From Anaerolineaceae bacterium (lineage in GTDB: Bacteria; Chloroflexota; Anaerolineae; Anaerolineales; Anaerolineaceae), in assembly GCA_030653365.1 (NCBI GenBank), contig JAURZL010000007.1, positions 62,001-126,000 of the forward strand: DNA of 64,000 nucleotides, in the 5' to 3' direction. This document shows positions 56,131 to 64,000 of this stretch, one piece after another. The notes under the pieces were generated by a model. That model was given only the letters and a program-made list of their open reading frames with translations, did no database searches and was not told the origin of the DNA. The position numbers and the translations under genes were made by a program. Positions within the stretch are counted from its first letter, which is position 1. Each line of letters starts with the position of its first letter.

Positions 56131-57012
56131 ATGAGTGCAACAATTTTGGATGGCAAAACAATAGCTGAAAATGTACGCCTTGAGGTAAAAGAACAGGTTA
56201 CCAAGCGAGTAGCCGAAGGTAAGATGGTACCCGGACTTGCTACCGTTCTGGTTGGTGAAAATCCTGCATCACAGGTCTATGTGCGATCAAAACATAAAGC
56301 CTGCCAAGAAGCTGGGATTAATTCATACGGTCATGTCTTATCAGCAGATGCAACCCAACAAGAGGTTGAAGACCTTGTAATAGAATTAAATGATGACCCC
56401 AAAGTGCATGGTATTTTGGTTCAATTGCCACTGCCTTCTGGATTGGATGAGGAACGAGTTCTTAATTTGGTCAGTATTGAAAAAGATGTGGATGGATTTC
56501 ACCCATTAAATATTGGCCGTTTAGCCCAAAAAGGTCGTGATCCTTTGTTTATCCCTTGTACACCGGCTGGAACGATGTATTTAATTGAACAAGTTGTTCC
56601 GAAAATCGAAGGACAAAATGCGGTTGTATTAGGGCGGTCTAATATTGTCGGTATGCCTGTAGCTTTGCTATTAGTTCGAGCAAACGCCACCGTCACGATT
56701 TGTCACTCAAGGACGAAAAACCTGCCTGATGTCGTTCGCCAGGCAGATATATTAGTCGCTGCCGTTGGTAGGGCAGAAATGGTTAAGAAAGATTGGGTCA
56801 AACCTGGTGCAGTTGTAATCGATGTTGGCGTAAATCGTGTAGATGATCCGACAGCAAAACGTGGATATAAATTAGTAGGTGATGTAGCTTATGACGAAGT
56901 CGCAGAAGTAGCTGGCGTGATCACACCTGTGCCAGGTGGGGTTGGACCAATGACGATTGCAATGTTAATGAAGAATACTTTGCGAGCTGCAGAAATTGCT
57001 GACTTAAAGTAA
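56131..57012 (+). CDS. folD: Methylene-THF dehydrogenase / methenyl-THF cyclohydrolase
   Basis: Bifunctional FolD, 293 residues, interconverting methylene-, methenyl- and formyl-THF. The substrate-binding YVRSKHKACQEAGI (catalytic Lys), VQLPLP, and DVDGFHPLN motifs are present, as are the NADP-binding VLGRSNIVGMPVA and the closing PVPGGVGPMTIAML. GGAGG at 56118-56122 precedes the ATG at 56131; the TTG at 56116 lies in the ribosome-binding site and is rejected. Its position before the purine operon fits use of one-carbon units from purine breakdown, but it has its own promoter. Confidence 0.96.
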   Translation: MSATILDGKTIAENVRLEVKEQVTKRVAEGKMVPGLATVLVGENPASQVYVRSKHKACQEAGINSYGHVLSADATQQEVEDLVIELNDDPKVHGILVQLPLPSGLDEERVLNLVSIEKDVDGFHPLNIGRLAQKGRDPLFIPCTPAGTMYLIEQVVPKIEGQNAVVLGRSNIVGMPVALLLVRANATVTICHSRTKNLPDVVRQADILVAAVGRAEMVKKDWVKPGAVVIDVGVNRVDDPTAKRGYKLVGDVAYDEVAEVAGVITPVPGGVGPMTIAMLMKNTLRAAEIADLK

Positions 57013-57022
57013 TAAATTGATG

Positions 57023-57033
57023 TTGTCTGACAA
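57023..57033. promoter_or_regulatory. Candidate GntR operator 1
   Basis: TTGTCTGACAA is a perfect 5-1-5 palindrome directly abutting the -35 box of the purine-operon promoter. The second copy is 56 bases downstream, centre to centre. Confidence 0.65.
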
Positions 57034-57062
57034 TTGACTTTTGATTGGATTCTTGCTAAACT
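57034..57062 (+). promoter_or_regulatory. Promoter of the purine operon
   Basis: TTGACT (57034-57039) and TAAACT (57057-57062) with a 17-base spacer. The predicted start is near 57069, between the two candidate operators. Confidence 0.72.
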
Positions 57063-57078
57063 CTGGATGGTTGTTTAG

Positions 57079-57089
57079 TTGTCTAACAA
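57079..57089. promoter_or_regulatory. Candidate GntR operator 2
   Basis: TTGTCTAACAA differs from operator 1 at one base. It lies about 10-20 bases after the predicted transcription start and 25 bases before the first start codon. Confidence 0.6.
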
Positions 57090-57114
57090 ATAAAAAGAGA
57101 TTAGTGAATCCTTT

Positions 57115-58506
57115 ATGAAAAATCAAACCATCTTATTAAAAAATGCAGCTTTATTAGTAACTATGGATGGCCACCGACGCGAGATTCGCGATGGTGGCCT
57201 TTTTGCTCGTGATGGTTTTATTGAGCAAATTGGTACTTCATCTGAATTACCGGAGATTGCTGATCAGGTAATTGATTTAAAAGATCATATTGTTATGCCT
57301 GGTTTAATTAATACGCATCATCATTTCTACCAGACGTTAACAAGAGCCGTCCCTGCTGCTCAGGATGCTAATTTGTTCAACTGGCTCAAAACACTTTATC
57401 CGATCTGGGCAAAAATGACTCCGGATGATATACGGATTTCTACACAAACGGCTTTAGCAGAATTAGCCCTTTCTGGTTGTACTACTGCATCTGACCATTT
57501 ATATTTATTCCCGAATGGATCAAAACTCGATGATGAAATTGATGCTGCTGGGGAAGTAGGACTCAGGCTTCATGCCTCGCGTGGATCCATGAGTCTGGGT
57601 GAAAGCAAAGGTGGATTACCGCCAGATTCAGTAGTAGATGACGAAGAATTTATTTTAAAGGATTCACAACGTTTAATACAAAGATACCATGATGCCAATC
57701 CTGGATCGATGGTTCAAATCGTTCTGGCACCATGTTCTCCCTTCAGTGTGACAGGTGAATTAATGAAACAATCTGCTCATCTGGCCAGAGAATATGGGGT
57801 TCAATTGCATACACATCTGGCTGAAACGCAGGATGAAGAAGTTTTTTGTCTTGAGAAATTTGGTTATCGTCCATTAGGATATATGCAGTCATTGGATTGG
57901 GTAGGGAATGATGTGTGGTTTGCCCACTCTGTTCATATAAATTCGGAAGAAATAAAAATATTTGCACAGGAAAGATGCGGTGTTGCTCATTGTCCCAGTT
58001 CAAATATGCGACTTGGATCAGGTGCTGCACCAATTCTAGATTTTCTATTAGCTGGTGTTAAAGTGGGTTTAGGCGTTGATGGATCTGCCAGTAATGATGG
58101 CTCGCATATGTTAGCGGAAGCACGTCAGGCAATGTTGTTAGCAAGGTTACGTGCAGGTCTGATGGGAGCATCTTTATCAGGTGATGATTCTGCAAAGTTA
58201 TTCACTGCAAGGCAATCATTGGAACTGGCCACTCGTGGTGGCGCAGCAGTACTTGGGCGGAAAGATATCGGATCACTTGAAGTAGGGAAGTGCGCTGATT
58301 TTGTCGCCATAAATTTAAATCGTTTGGAGTACGCTGGTGCTTTACATGATCCAGTCGCAGCCCTGTTATTTTGCCAACCAGGAAATGTGGATTTGAACGT
58401 TGTCCATGGAAAAATTGTAGTGAAGGATCAACAATTAGTAAATATAGATTTGCCTAACTTAATTACCAGACATAATAAAGCTGCATCAAGATTATTGTTA
58501 GATTAA
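57115..58506 (+). CDS. 8-Oxoguanine deaminase (amidohydrolase)
   Basis: A 463-residue metal-dependent amidohydrolase most like bacterial 8-oxoguanine deaminases, which make uric acid and ammonia from 8-oxoguanine. Zinc-site motifs are LINTHHHFYQ, LHTHLAETQ, FAHSVH and the Asp in LGVDGSASND. The segments TRAVPAAQDANLF, SDHLYLFPNGS and HASRGSMSLG are typical of that group and distinguish it from guanine deaminase and SsnA. It is the first gene of the operon that includes adenine deaminase and Yge-type genes. Product urate would feed an anaerobic urate route. Confidence 0.85.
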   Translation: MKNQTILLKNAALLVTMDGHRREIRDGGLFARDGFIEQIGTSSELPEIADQVIDLKDHIVMPGLINTHHHFYQTLTRAVPAAQDANLFNWLKTLYPIWAKMTPDDIRISTQTALAELALSGCTTASDHLYLFPNGSKLDDEIDAAGEVGLRLHASRGSMSLGESKGGLPPDSVVDDEEFILKDSQRLIQRYHDANPGSMVQIVLAPCSPFSVTGELMKQSAHLAREYGVQLHTHLAETQDEEVFCLEKFGYRPLGYMQSLDWVGNDVWFAHSVHINSEEIKIFAQERCGVAHCPSSNMRLGSGAAPILDFLLAGVKVGLGVDGSASNDGSHMLAEARQAMLLARLRAGLMGASLSGDDSAKLFTARQSLELATRGGAAVLGRKDIGSLEVGKCADFVAINLNRLEYAGALHDPVAALLFCQPGNVDLNVVHGKIVVKDQQLVNIDLPNLITRHNKAASRLLLD

Positions 58507-58525
58507 TCGAACAGAAAGGACGTCG

Positions 58526-60316
58526 ATGGACTTATTTAAACAAAAAAATCACATGGAACTTGTCGATGTTGCAATGGGAAGACTTCCAGCTACAATGGTT
58601 ATTAAGGCAGGAAAATGGGTTTGTGTACAAACAGGAGAAGTTTTAGATAATACCGATGTTGCTATCATTGGTAAAAGAATCGCCTTCGTTGGTGCGAATG
58701 CAGATCATTGTGTTGGAAAAGAAACAAAAATTATTGATGCAAAAGGAAAATATTTAGTTCCAGGATTAATCGATTCTCATATGCATGTTGAATCCGGGAT
58801 GTTAACCGTGTCAGAATTTGTTCGAACAGTATTACCACGTGGGACAACCGCGATGATGGTTGATCCTCATGAAATTGCGAATGTATTTGGACTTGATGGC
58901 GTCCGATTGATGGTTGATGAGGCATTAAAACAACCAAATCATGTTTTTGTCCAGGTACCTTCCTGTGTTCCATCCGCGCCTGGATTTGAAACACCAGGAT
59001 CTTCTATCACCCCTCAAGATGTTGCTGAAGCGATGAAATGGGAAGGAATCATTGGTCTGGGAGAAATGATGAATTTTCCAGCAGTAATCAATAATGATGA
59101 GAAACTGCATGCTGAAATGGATATTACACGAGCTGCCGGAAAAGTGATTGGTGGTCATTATGCCTCAGGAGATTTAGGTTTACCATTTCATGGATATGTT
59201 GCTGGTGGTGCTCAGGACGATCATGAAGGCACACGAACAATTGATGCAATCGCCAGAGCTCGTCTTGGAATGAAAGTCATGATGCGTTATGGATCAGCCT
59301 GGCATGATGTAGAACAACAAATAAAGGCGATTACTGAACATGGTTTGGAACCGAGAAACTTTATTCTATGTACTGACGATTCTCATTCAGCAACGCTTGT
59401 AAATGATGGGCATATGGATCGTGTTCTGCGTCATACGATGAACCAGGGTGTCAATCCTATGTTGGCGATTCAAATGGCAACCATAAATGCTGCCACCTAT
59501 TATGGATTGGATACCGAAATTGGGCAGATTGCTCCAGGTCGGTATGCTGATATTTTACTTGTTTCTGATCTTGAAGAATTTAATCCTGAACTGGTTATCG
59601 CGAAAGGTTTAATTGTTGCAAAAAATGGTGAGAACTTGTACGAATTTCCAATAATTGATTATCCGGATTGGGTTGTTAAATCTGTCCATATCCAAACCCC
59701 ATTTCCAGCAGACGCCTTCCAATTAAGAACCACTAAAAGTAACGAAGTAACTGTAAATGTAATCGGTGTAATCGAAAATCAAGCTCCTACGAAACACTTA
59801 GTAATGGTTTTACCTATCGAAAATGGTGTTGTAGCATTAGATCCAGACAGAGATATCGCCAAGCTAGCGGTGATTGAACGTCATTCATCTTCCAGAAAGA
59901 TTTCCAATGGGTTTGTTTCCGGATTTGGGTTTGATGGAAAATGTGCTTTTGCCACAACGGTAGCGCATGACTCACATCAATTAATTGTTGCAGGCACGGA
60001 TGATGACCAAATGGCTAAAGCAGTTGACAGGTTGGTTGAGATTGGTGGTGGTCAGGTTGTAGTGAAGGATGATATGGTAATCGCTGAGGTTGCGTTACCA
60101 ATTGCAGGTCTCATGTCTGATAAAAACGCCAAAGTAGTATCAGAACAAGCATTGTCAGTTTTGCGAGGTTTTGAAGCATGTGGTTGTCATTTAAATAATC
60201 CAAACATGCAATTAAGTCTTCTGAGTCTGGTTGTAATACCTGATCTGCGATTGTCAGATATTGGACTGGTTGATGTTAATCAATTCAAATTTATACCAGT
60301 AATTATTGAAGAGTAA
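58526..60316 (+). CDS. ade: Adenine deaminase
   Basis: Converts adenine to hypoxanthine and ammonia. At 596 residues it fits the AdeC type. Motifs: the metal-binding SHMHVESGML, the TTAMMVDPHEIAN segment, GGHYASGDLG region, LCTDDSHSAT, and a C-terminal domain with GFGFDGKCAFATTVAHDSH. AGAAAGGACG upstream is the ribosome-binding site, and it starts 19 bases after the preceding gene. With the 8-oxoguanine deaminase it channels two purine bases toward hydroxylases of the xanthine dehydrogenase type. Confidence 0.95.
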   Translation: MDLFKQKNHMELVDVAMGRLPATMVIKAGKWVCVQTGEVLDNTDVAIIGKRIAFVGANADHCVGKETKIIDAKGKYLVPGLIDSHMHVESGMLTVSEFVRTVLPRGTTAMMVDPHEIANVFGLDGVRLMVDEALKQPNHVFVQVPSCVPSAPGFETPGSSITPQDVAEAMKWEGIIGLGEMMNFPAVINNDEKLHAEMDITRAAGKVIGGHYASGDLGLPFHGYVAGGAQDDHEGTRTIDAIARARLGMKVMMRYGSAWHDVEQQIKAITEHGLEPRNFILCTDDSHSATLVNDGHMDRVLRHTMNQGVNPMLAIQMATINAATYYGLDTEIGQIAPGRYADILLVSDLEEFNPELVIAKGLIVAKNGENLYEFPIIDYPDWVVKSVHIQTPFPADAFQLRTTKSNEVTVNVIGVIENQAPTKHLVMVLPIENGVVALDPDRDIAKLAVIERHSSSRKISNGFVSGFGFDGKCAFATTVAHDSHQLIVAGTDDDQMAKAVDRLVEIGGGQVVVKDDMVIAEVALPIAGLMSDKNAKVVSEQALSVLRGFEACGCHLNNPNMQLSLLSLVVIPDLRLSDIGLVDVNQFKFIPVIIEE

Positions 60317-60333
60317 GAGGAGTACTGATTGAC

Positions 60334-61086
60334 ATGGTGCATTTTAATGATTTACATGAAAAAGGTTCTTTAACCTCTTTTCAAAGATTACAAAATGAGT
60401 TGGCGCATGTAATTTCCACAATGAAACATGGTGAAAAATTACCATCGGAACCCAAATTAGCAAAAAATTTAGGAGTATCTCGAGCAACTTTACGGGAAGC
60501 CATGCGCACATTTGAAGGACAGGGGGTAATTCGTCGACGTCAGGGTGTTGGAACTTTTGTAGTTGGTCCCATTCAGGTTATTGAATCCGGACTAGAAGTA
60601 TTGGAAAGTATTGAAACATTAGCCGAAAAAATTGGCTTAGATGTAAAAATGGGCGAATTAGATATTCAACAAATTAAAGCAAATGAATATTATTCCTCAA
60701 ACCTTCAAGTAGATATTGACACACCACTTATCAAAATCTCACGTGTGATTAATGCAGATAATAGGCCAGTCGCTTTTCTTGTCGATGTATTACCAGAATC
60801 GATATTCTCACACGAAGATCTTGAAGCAGGATTTACCGGTTCAGTTTTGGATCGTTTGATCGAGAGTGAAAAAATTGAATTATCTATTTCCAAAACTGTC
60901 ATACAAGCGGAAGCAGCATCATCCAGTATTGCACGTGCCTTACAAATACAACGGGGAGATGTTTTATTATTATTCAAAGCCAATCTATTTTCAACAGAAG
61001 GAAAAATTATCGATTATTCTTACAGTTACTTTTTACCAGGTTATTTTCGCTTCCAGGTAGTGAGACGTGTCGGTGATATGCTTTAG
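60334..61086 (+). CDS. GntR-family transcriptional regulator (UTRA/HutC type)
   Basis: A 250-residue regulator with an N-terminal GntR winged helix (residues ~14-78, KLPSEPKLAKNLGVSRATLREAMR, QGVIRRRQGVGTFV; each shown in part) and a C-terminal UTRA-type ligand domain (~95-245). It is encoded inside the purine operon, 17 bases after ade, so it probably controls the operon itself and senses a purine or a breakdown product. The paired palindromes around the operon promoter are candidate binding sites. Confidence 0.87.
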   Translation: MVHFNDLHEKGSLTSFQRLQNELAHVISTMKHGEKLPSEPKLAKNLGVSRATLREAMRTFEGQGVIRRRQGVGTFVVGPIQVIESGLEVLESIETLAEKIGLDVKMGELDIQQIKANEYYSSNLQVDIDTPLIKISRVINADNRPVAFLVDVLPESIFSHEDLEAGFTGSVLDRLIESEKIELSISKTVIQAEAASSSIARALQIQRGDVLLLFKANLFSTEGKIIDYSYSYFLPGYFRFQVVRRVGDML

Positions 61087-61123
61087 AAAATTCTAAAAAT
61101 AACTGAATGGAGAGATGTAAAAA

Positions 61124-62344
61124 ATGGTCAGCAGAGATATGGTTAAACAGGTAATAGAAAATGTTGAAACTTTACGTCCCGATATTATTAATTTCTTCCG
61201 CGAAATCATTGCAATTCCAAGTATGGATTCCAAAATCGGTCCGGTAGGAGAAAGAATTGCTGAAGAAATGAAGAAACTCGGATACGATGAAGTCCGATTT
61301 GATGTCATGGGTAATATTATGGGGAAAATCGGATCAGGTCGTAAAGTAATGGTCTTTGATTCTCACATCGATACTGTCGGAATTGGCGATCCTGAAGAGT
61401 GGACCCATGACCCATTTATTGGAAAAATTGAAAATGGGATCTTTTACGGTCGTGGTGCCTGTGATGAAAAGAACAGTACTCCTGGGATGGTTTATGGATT
61501 AGCGATAGCAAATCAATTGGGTTTATTGGATGGTTGGACGGTGTATTATTTTGGAAATATGGAAGAATGGTGTGATGGCATCGCACCGAATTCATTTGTT
61601 GAAGTTGATCCTAAGATCCGACCAGACTTTGTGGTCATCGGTGAACCCACAAAAATGAATGTTTATCGCGGTCACAAAGGTCGTATTGAAATGAAGGTAA
61701 CTGCAAAAGGACGTAGTGCACATGCAGCCAGCAATCATCTTGGAGATAACGCCATTTATGCATTGTTACCTGTTATCGCAGGTATCAAAGACTTAGAACC
61801 GAAGTTAGGTGATCATGAATTCCTGGGACATGGAAAAATCACAGTGAGTGATATGGTTGTTCAAACTCCCAGTATCAACGCGGTTCCCAATGAAGCCATT
61901 ATATACATTGATCGTCGAATGACTTTTGGTGAATCGAAAGAAGAGGCAATTGCCCAGGTGAGAGCTCTCATCCCTGAAGATTACAAAGATCGTGTTGTTG
62001 TTGAAGAAATGTTTTATGATGAGCCTTCTTACACCGGATTTGTTTTCCCGGTTGATAAATATTTCCCAGCATGGGCAATCGAGGAAGATCATTTATTGGT
62101 TCAGGCTGGCTTGGAAGTTCGAAAATTAATTGGATTGGATGAAGCACCAGCAGGAAAATGGAATTTCAGTACGAACGGTATCTATTGGGCAGGAAAAGCA
62201 GGAATTCCCAGTATTGGTTTTGGACCCGGTGATGAAGAAACAGCCCATACGATCAATGATTCTGTTTCGATAGACGATATGGTTCGATCAACTGCTTTTT
62301 ATGCATTGATCCCATCTATGGTTCAGTTAAAATTAAAAAGTTAA
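61124..62344 (+). CDS. ygeY: YgeY-family M20 peptidase-like hydrolase
   Basis: A 406-residue M20-type metallohydrolase of the YgeY group, named for its link to selenium metabolism. Metal ligands are in FDSHIDTVG, GACDEKNS, GNMEEWCDG and the C-terminal HTINDSVS. The RGHKGRIEMKV dimerisation-domain segment is typical. In bacteria that break down uric acid without oxygen, ygeY lies beside ygeX, ygeW, hyuA and carbamate kinase genes. Here it precedes a YgeW-like gene and carbamate kinase. The exact reaction is not settled in the family. Confidence 0.88.
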   Translation: MVSRDMVKQVIENVETLRPDIINFFREIIAIPSMDSKIGPVGERIAEEMKKLGYDEVRFDVMGNIMGKIGSGRKVMVFDSHIDTVGIGDPEEWTHDPFIGKIENGIFYGRGACDEKNSTPGMVYGLAIANQLGLLDGWTVYYFGNMEEWCDGIAPNSFVEVDPKIRPDFVVIGEPTKMNVYRGHKGRIEMKVTAKGRSAHAASNHLGDNAIYALLPVIAGIKDLEPKLGDHEFLGHGKITVSDMVVQTPSINAVPNEAIIYIDRRMTFGESKEEAIAQVRALIPEDYKDRVVVEEMFYDEPSYTGFVFPVDKYFPAWAIEEDHLLVQAGLEVRKLIGLDEAPAGKWNFSTNGIYWAGKAGIPSIGFGPGDEETAHTINDSVSIDDMVRSTAFYALIPSMVQLKLKS

Positions 62345-62396
62345 TTCCAAAATTTTTGGAAATTAGAAAATTAAATTAATTTGGAGGTAAATAGAC

Positions 62397-63377
62397 ATGC
62401 AAACAAGTTTACTAGGACGTGACTTCATAAGCGATCTCGATTTCTCAAAAGAAGAAATTGATACGATATTAGATGTGGCATGGGATCTTAAAATGAAACG
62501 TGCCATGCGTCAACCAACCCCATATTTACGTGATAAGTCATTGGCTTTGTTGTTCTTTTATAGCAGCACACGTACCCGTTCAGCTTTTGAATCTGCTTTT
62601 GCTCATCTTGGTGGGCATCCAGCGTTTATTGAAAGCCGGACAACCCAAATTTCACATGGTGATACTGAGAGAGAAATTGGACAGATTATGGGAAGAATTT
62701 ATGATGGTATCGCAATCAGACATGTAGATTGGGGTATCGGAAATAGATATATGAATCTAGTAGCAGAAGCTTCACCTGCACCTGTTTTTAATATGCAATG
62801 CGAGTACTATCATCCTTTCCAAATTTTGGCAGACTTAATGACGATAATGGAGAAAAAAGGCAGAAATCTGAAAAGAAAGAAAGTTGTTATGTCCTGGGCA
62901 TATGCTGAGTCCTATCAGAAACCATTGTCAATTCCAAATTCTATGGCCTTACAATTTCCTCGTTTTGGTGTGGATTTGGTTCTTGCCCATCCACCAGAAT
63001 TCAAACTTTCCGATGAAACCATTGAACGCGCAAAAGAAGAAGCCAGAAAAGCTGGATCCGGTTTTGAGGTCATGGATGATATGGAAGCAGCCTTTAAAGA
63101 TGCTGATGTGATCTATCCAAAGTCCTGGGGTCCCTGGATGGTTACGACTGATGCAACTGAAGCCGGTGTTATAATTAATAAATACAAACACTGGATAACA
63201 GATGAGAGAAAAATGGCCCTGGCCAAAGAAGATGCCATCTTTATGCATCCTTTACCGGCTGATCGTGGAGTTGAAGTAACAGATGCTGTAATGGATGGTC
63301 CAAATTCTGTTATTTTTGACGAAGCAGAAAATAAAATGCATATTTGTAGTGCTGTTTATGCTTTGACCATGGGTTAA
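62397..63377 (+). CDS. ygeW: YgeW-like knotted carbamoyltransferase
   Basis: A 326-residue transcarbamylase. The carbamoyl-phosphate motif is SSTRTRSAFE, followed by HPFQILADL and a closing MHPLPADRG. The WAYAESYQKPLSIP segment matches the knotted branch that includes acetylornithine and succinylornithine transcarbamylases and YgeW. It is shorter than E. coli YgeW (about 396). The substrate of YgeW proteins is not established. With a carbamate kinase next door, the likely direction is phosphorolysis of a carbamoylated intermediate to carbamoyl phosphate, giving ATP. GGAGG precedes the ATG. Confidence 0.86.
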   Translation: MQTSLLGRDFISDLDFSKEEIDTILDVAWDLKMKRAMRQPTPYLRDKSLALLFFYSSTRTRSAFESAFAHLGGHPAFIESRTTQISHGDTEREIGQIMGRIYDGIAIRHVDWGIGNRYMNLVAEASPAPVFNMQCEYYHPFQILADLMTIMEKKGRNLKRKKVVMSWAYAESYQKPLSIPNSMALQFPRFGVDLVLAHPPEFKLSDETIERAKEEARKAGSGFEVMDDMEAAFKDADVIYPKSWGPWMVTTDATEAGVIINKYKHWITDERKMALAKEDAIFMHPLPADRGVEVTDAVMDGPNSVIFDEAENKMHICSAVYALTMG

Positions 63378-63403
63378 AATTATTTTTTTATTGGAGGAAA
63401 TTT

Positions 63404-64000
63404 ATGAGTAAAGGTGTAGCAGTAGTAGCAGTTGGTGGTAATTCTTTAATTAAAGATAACAATCGCAAGACGGTACAGGATCAATATGAGGCTGGGGCAG
63501 AATCCATGCACCATATCGCTGAAATGATAGCCCAAGGATGGAATGTAGTTGTTACGCATGGTAATGGTCCACAAGTTGGATTCATTTTACGGAGGTCCGA
63601 ACTTTCTTCGCATGAATTGCATGAGGTTCCTTTAGATTATTGTGGCGCTGATTCACAAGGTGCTATTGGATATATGTTCGCCAGAGCATTAACCAATGAA
63701 TTTAAAAACCGAAAAATGGATAAGCAGGTAGCAGCTGTTGTAACCCAAACTGTAGTCGATGTAAATGATGATGCATTTCAACATCCAACCAAACCCATTG
63801 GATCATTTATGGGTGAAGAAGAAGCCAAGAAACGTGCTGCACATGATGGTTGGATTGTTGTAGAAGACGCAGGACGAGGATGGCGTAGAGTAGTTGCTTC
63901 TCCCAAACCAATTGATATCCTGGAAAAAGATGCCATCAAAGCATTAATTGACGCAGGTATCATTGTTGTGGCAGTCGGTGGTGGTGGAATTCCAGTTGTT
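63404..64000 (+). CDS. Carbamate kinase, N-terminal part (3' end outside window)
   Basis: The first 199 codons of a carbamate kinase, which makes ATP from carbamoyl phosphate and ADP, releasing ammonia and carbon dioxide. Motifs present are VGGNSLI at the N terminus, VTHGNGPQVG, EVPLDYCGADSQG, and VVEDAGRGWRRVV; GGGGIPVV reaches the window edge. GGAGG at 63393-63397 fixes the ATG at 63404. It is 26 bases after the YgeW-like gene and resembles the YqeA arrangement of the E. coli yge cluster. The operon continues beyond the window. Confidence 0.94.
   Translation, partial: MSKGVAVVAVGGNSLIKDNNRKTVQDQYEAGAESMHHIAEMIAQGWNVVVTHGNGPQVGFILRRSELSSHELHEVPLDYCGADSQGAIGYMFARALTNEFKNRKMDKQVAAVVTQTVVDVNDDAFQHPTKPIGSFMGEEEAKKRAAHDGWIVVEDAGRGWRRVVASPKPIDILEKDAIKALIDAGIIVVAVGGGGIPVV

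Overview
The window looks like chromosomal DNA of an anaerobic, AT-rich member of the Chloroflexota, probably Anaerolineae-like. This is an inference from gene content: proline/threonine-rich LysM/M23 lipoproteins, an ADP-forming acyl-CoA synthetase beside indolepyruvate:ferredoxin oxidoreductase, a split methylmalonyl-CoA mutase, a bacterial inositol-1-phosphate synthase and a purine/urate-type catabolic cluster. No rRNA, phage, transposase or CRISPR array is visible. The gene order is that of an ordinary core chromosome in short operons on both strands, with two tRNA genes (Pro-CGG and Glu-UUC).

Layout. 1-3.4 kb: 2-oxoacid (aryl-pyruvate) fermentation genes, the end of an ADP-forming acyl-CoA synthetase followed by iorA and iorB. 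3.4-8 kb: a DUF4395 membrane protein, mnmA, manA, a molybdenum-cofactor-sulfurase-like PLP enzyme and tRNA-Pro. 8.2-15.4 kb: inositol-1-phosphate synthase, a polysaccharide-deacetylase-like lipoprotein and three tandem paralogous LysM/M23 lipoproteins. 15.4-19.2 kb: an MFS transporter, an OsmC/disulfide-oxidoreductase/zinc-ribbon redox operon, and an ECF sigma factor with its anti-sigma factor. 19.2-23.3 kb: tsaD, an M24 peptidase, selA and a small membrane protein. 23.4-30.2 kb: a SAM-I riboswitch with terminator ahead of metH, a fused homocysteine methyltransferase/MTHFR, and a CoaBC homologue whose decarboxylase half has lost its catalytic residues. 30.4-39.4 kb: phosphoesterase, DUF4349 lipoprotein, GH36 alpha-galactosidase, a serine beta-lactamase-like protein, dcd, an M23 lipoprotein and ftcD. 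39.4-49.3 kb: SRAP protein, tRNA-Glu, an RsmI-like methylase, a Fur/Zur-type regulator divergent from a ZIP transporter, a TPR protein, a CopD-like protein, rimO, a double-HTH RodZ-like protein, rplI, and a PII-like protein with a CPA2 antiporter. 49.4-56 kb: methylmalonyl-CoA mutase large subunit, epimerase, a UMF1-type MFS protein and uvrA. 56-64 kb: folD, then a purine operon of 8-oxoguanine deaminase, adenine deaminase, GntR/UTRA regulator, YgeY-like hydrolase, YgeW-like carbamoyltransferase and the start of carbamate kinase.

The most striking features are four. (1) The right-edge purine operon has a well-formed promoter between two near-identical 11-bp palindromes (TTGTCTGACAA and TTGTCTAACAA), which are good candidate operators for the GntR protein it encodes. 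(2) The CoaBC protein keeps the synthetase motifs but has none of the recognised decarboxylase catalytic residues. (3) The triplicated lipoproteins combine LysM, a transglycosylase-like middle region and an M23-like domain that carries a conserved DLDGDG loop. (4) A family of intergenic hairpins shares a GTGTTTT core. FolD, FtcD, a Moco-sulfurase-like protein and SelA in the same window all fit anaerobic purine breakdown through selenium/molybdenum hydroxylases and formimino-folate chemistry. The hydroxylase genes themselves are not in view.
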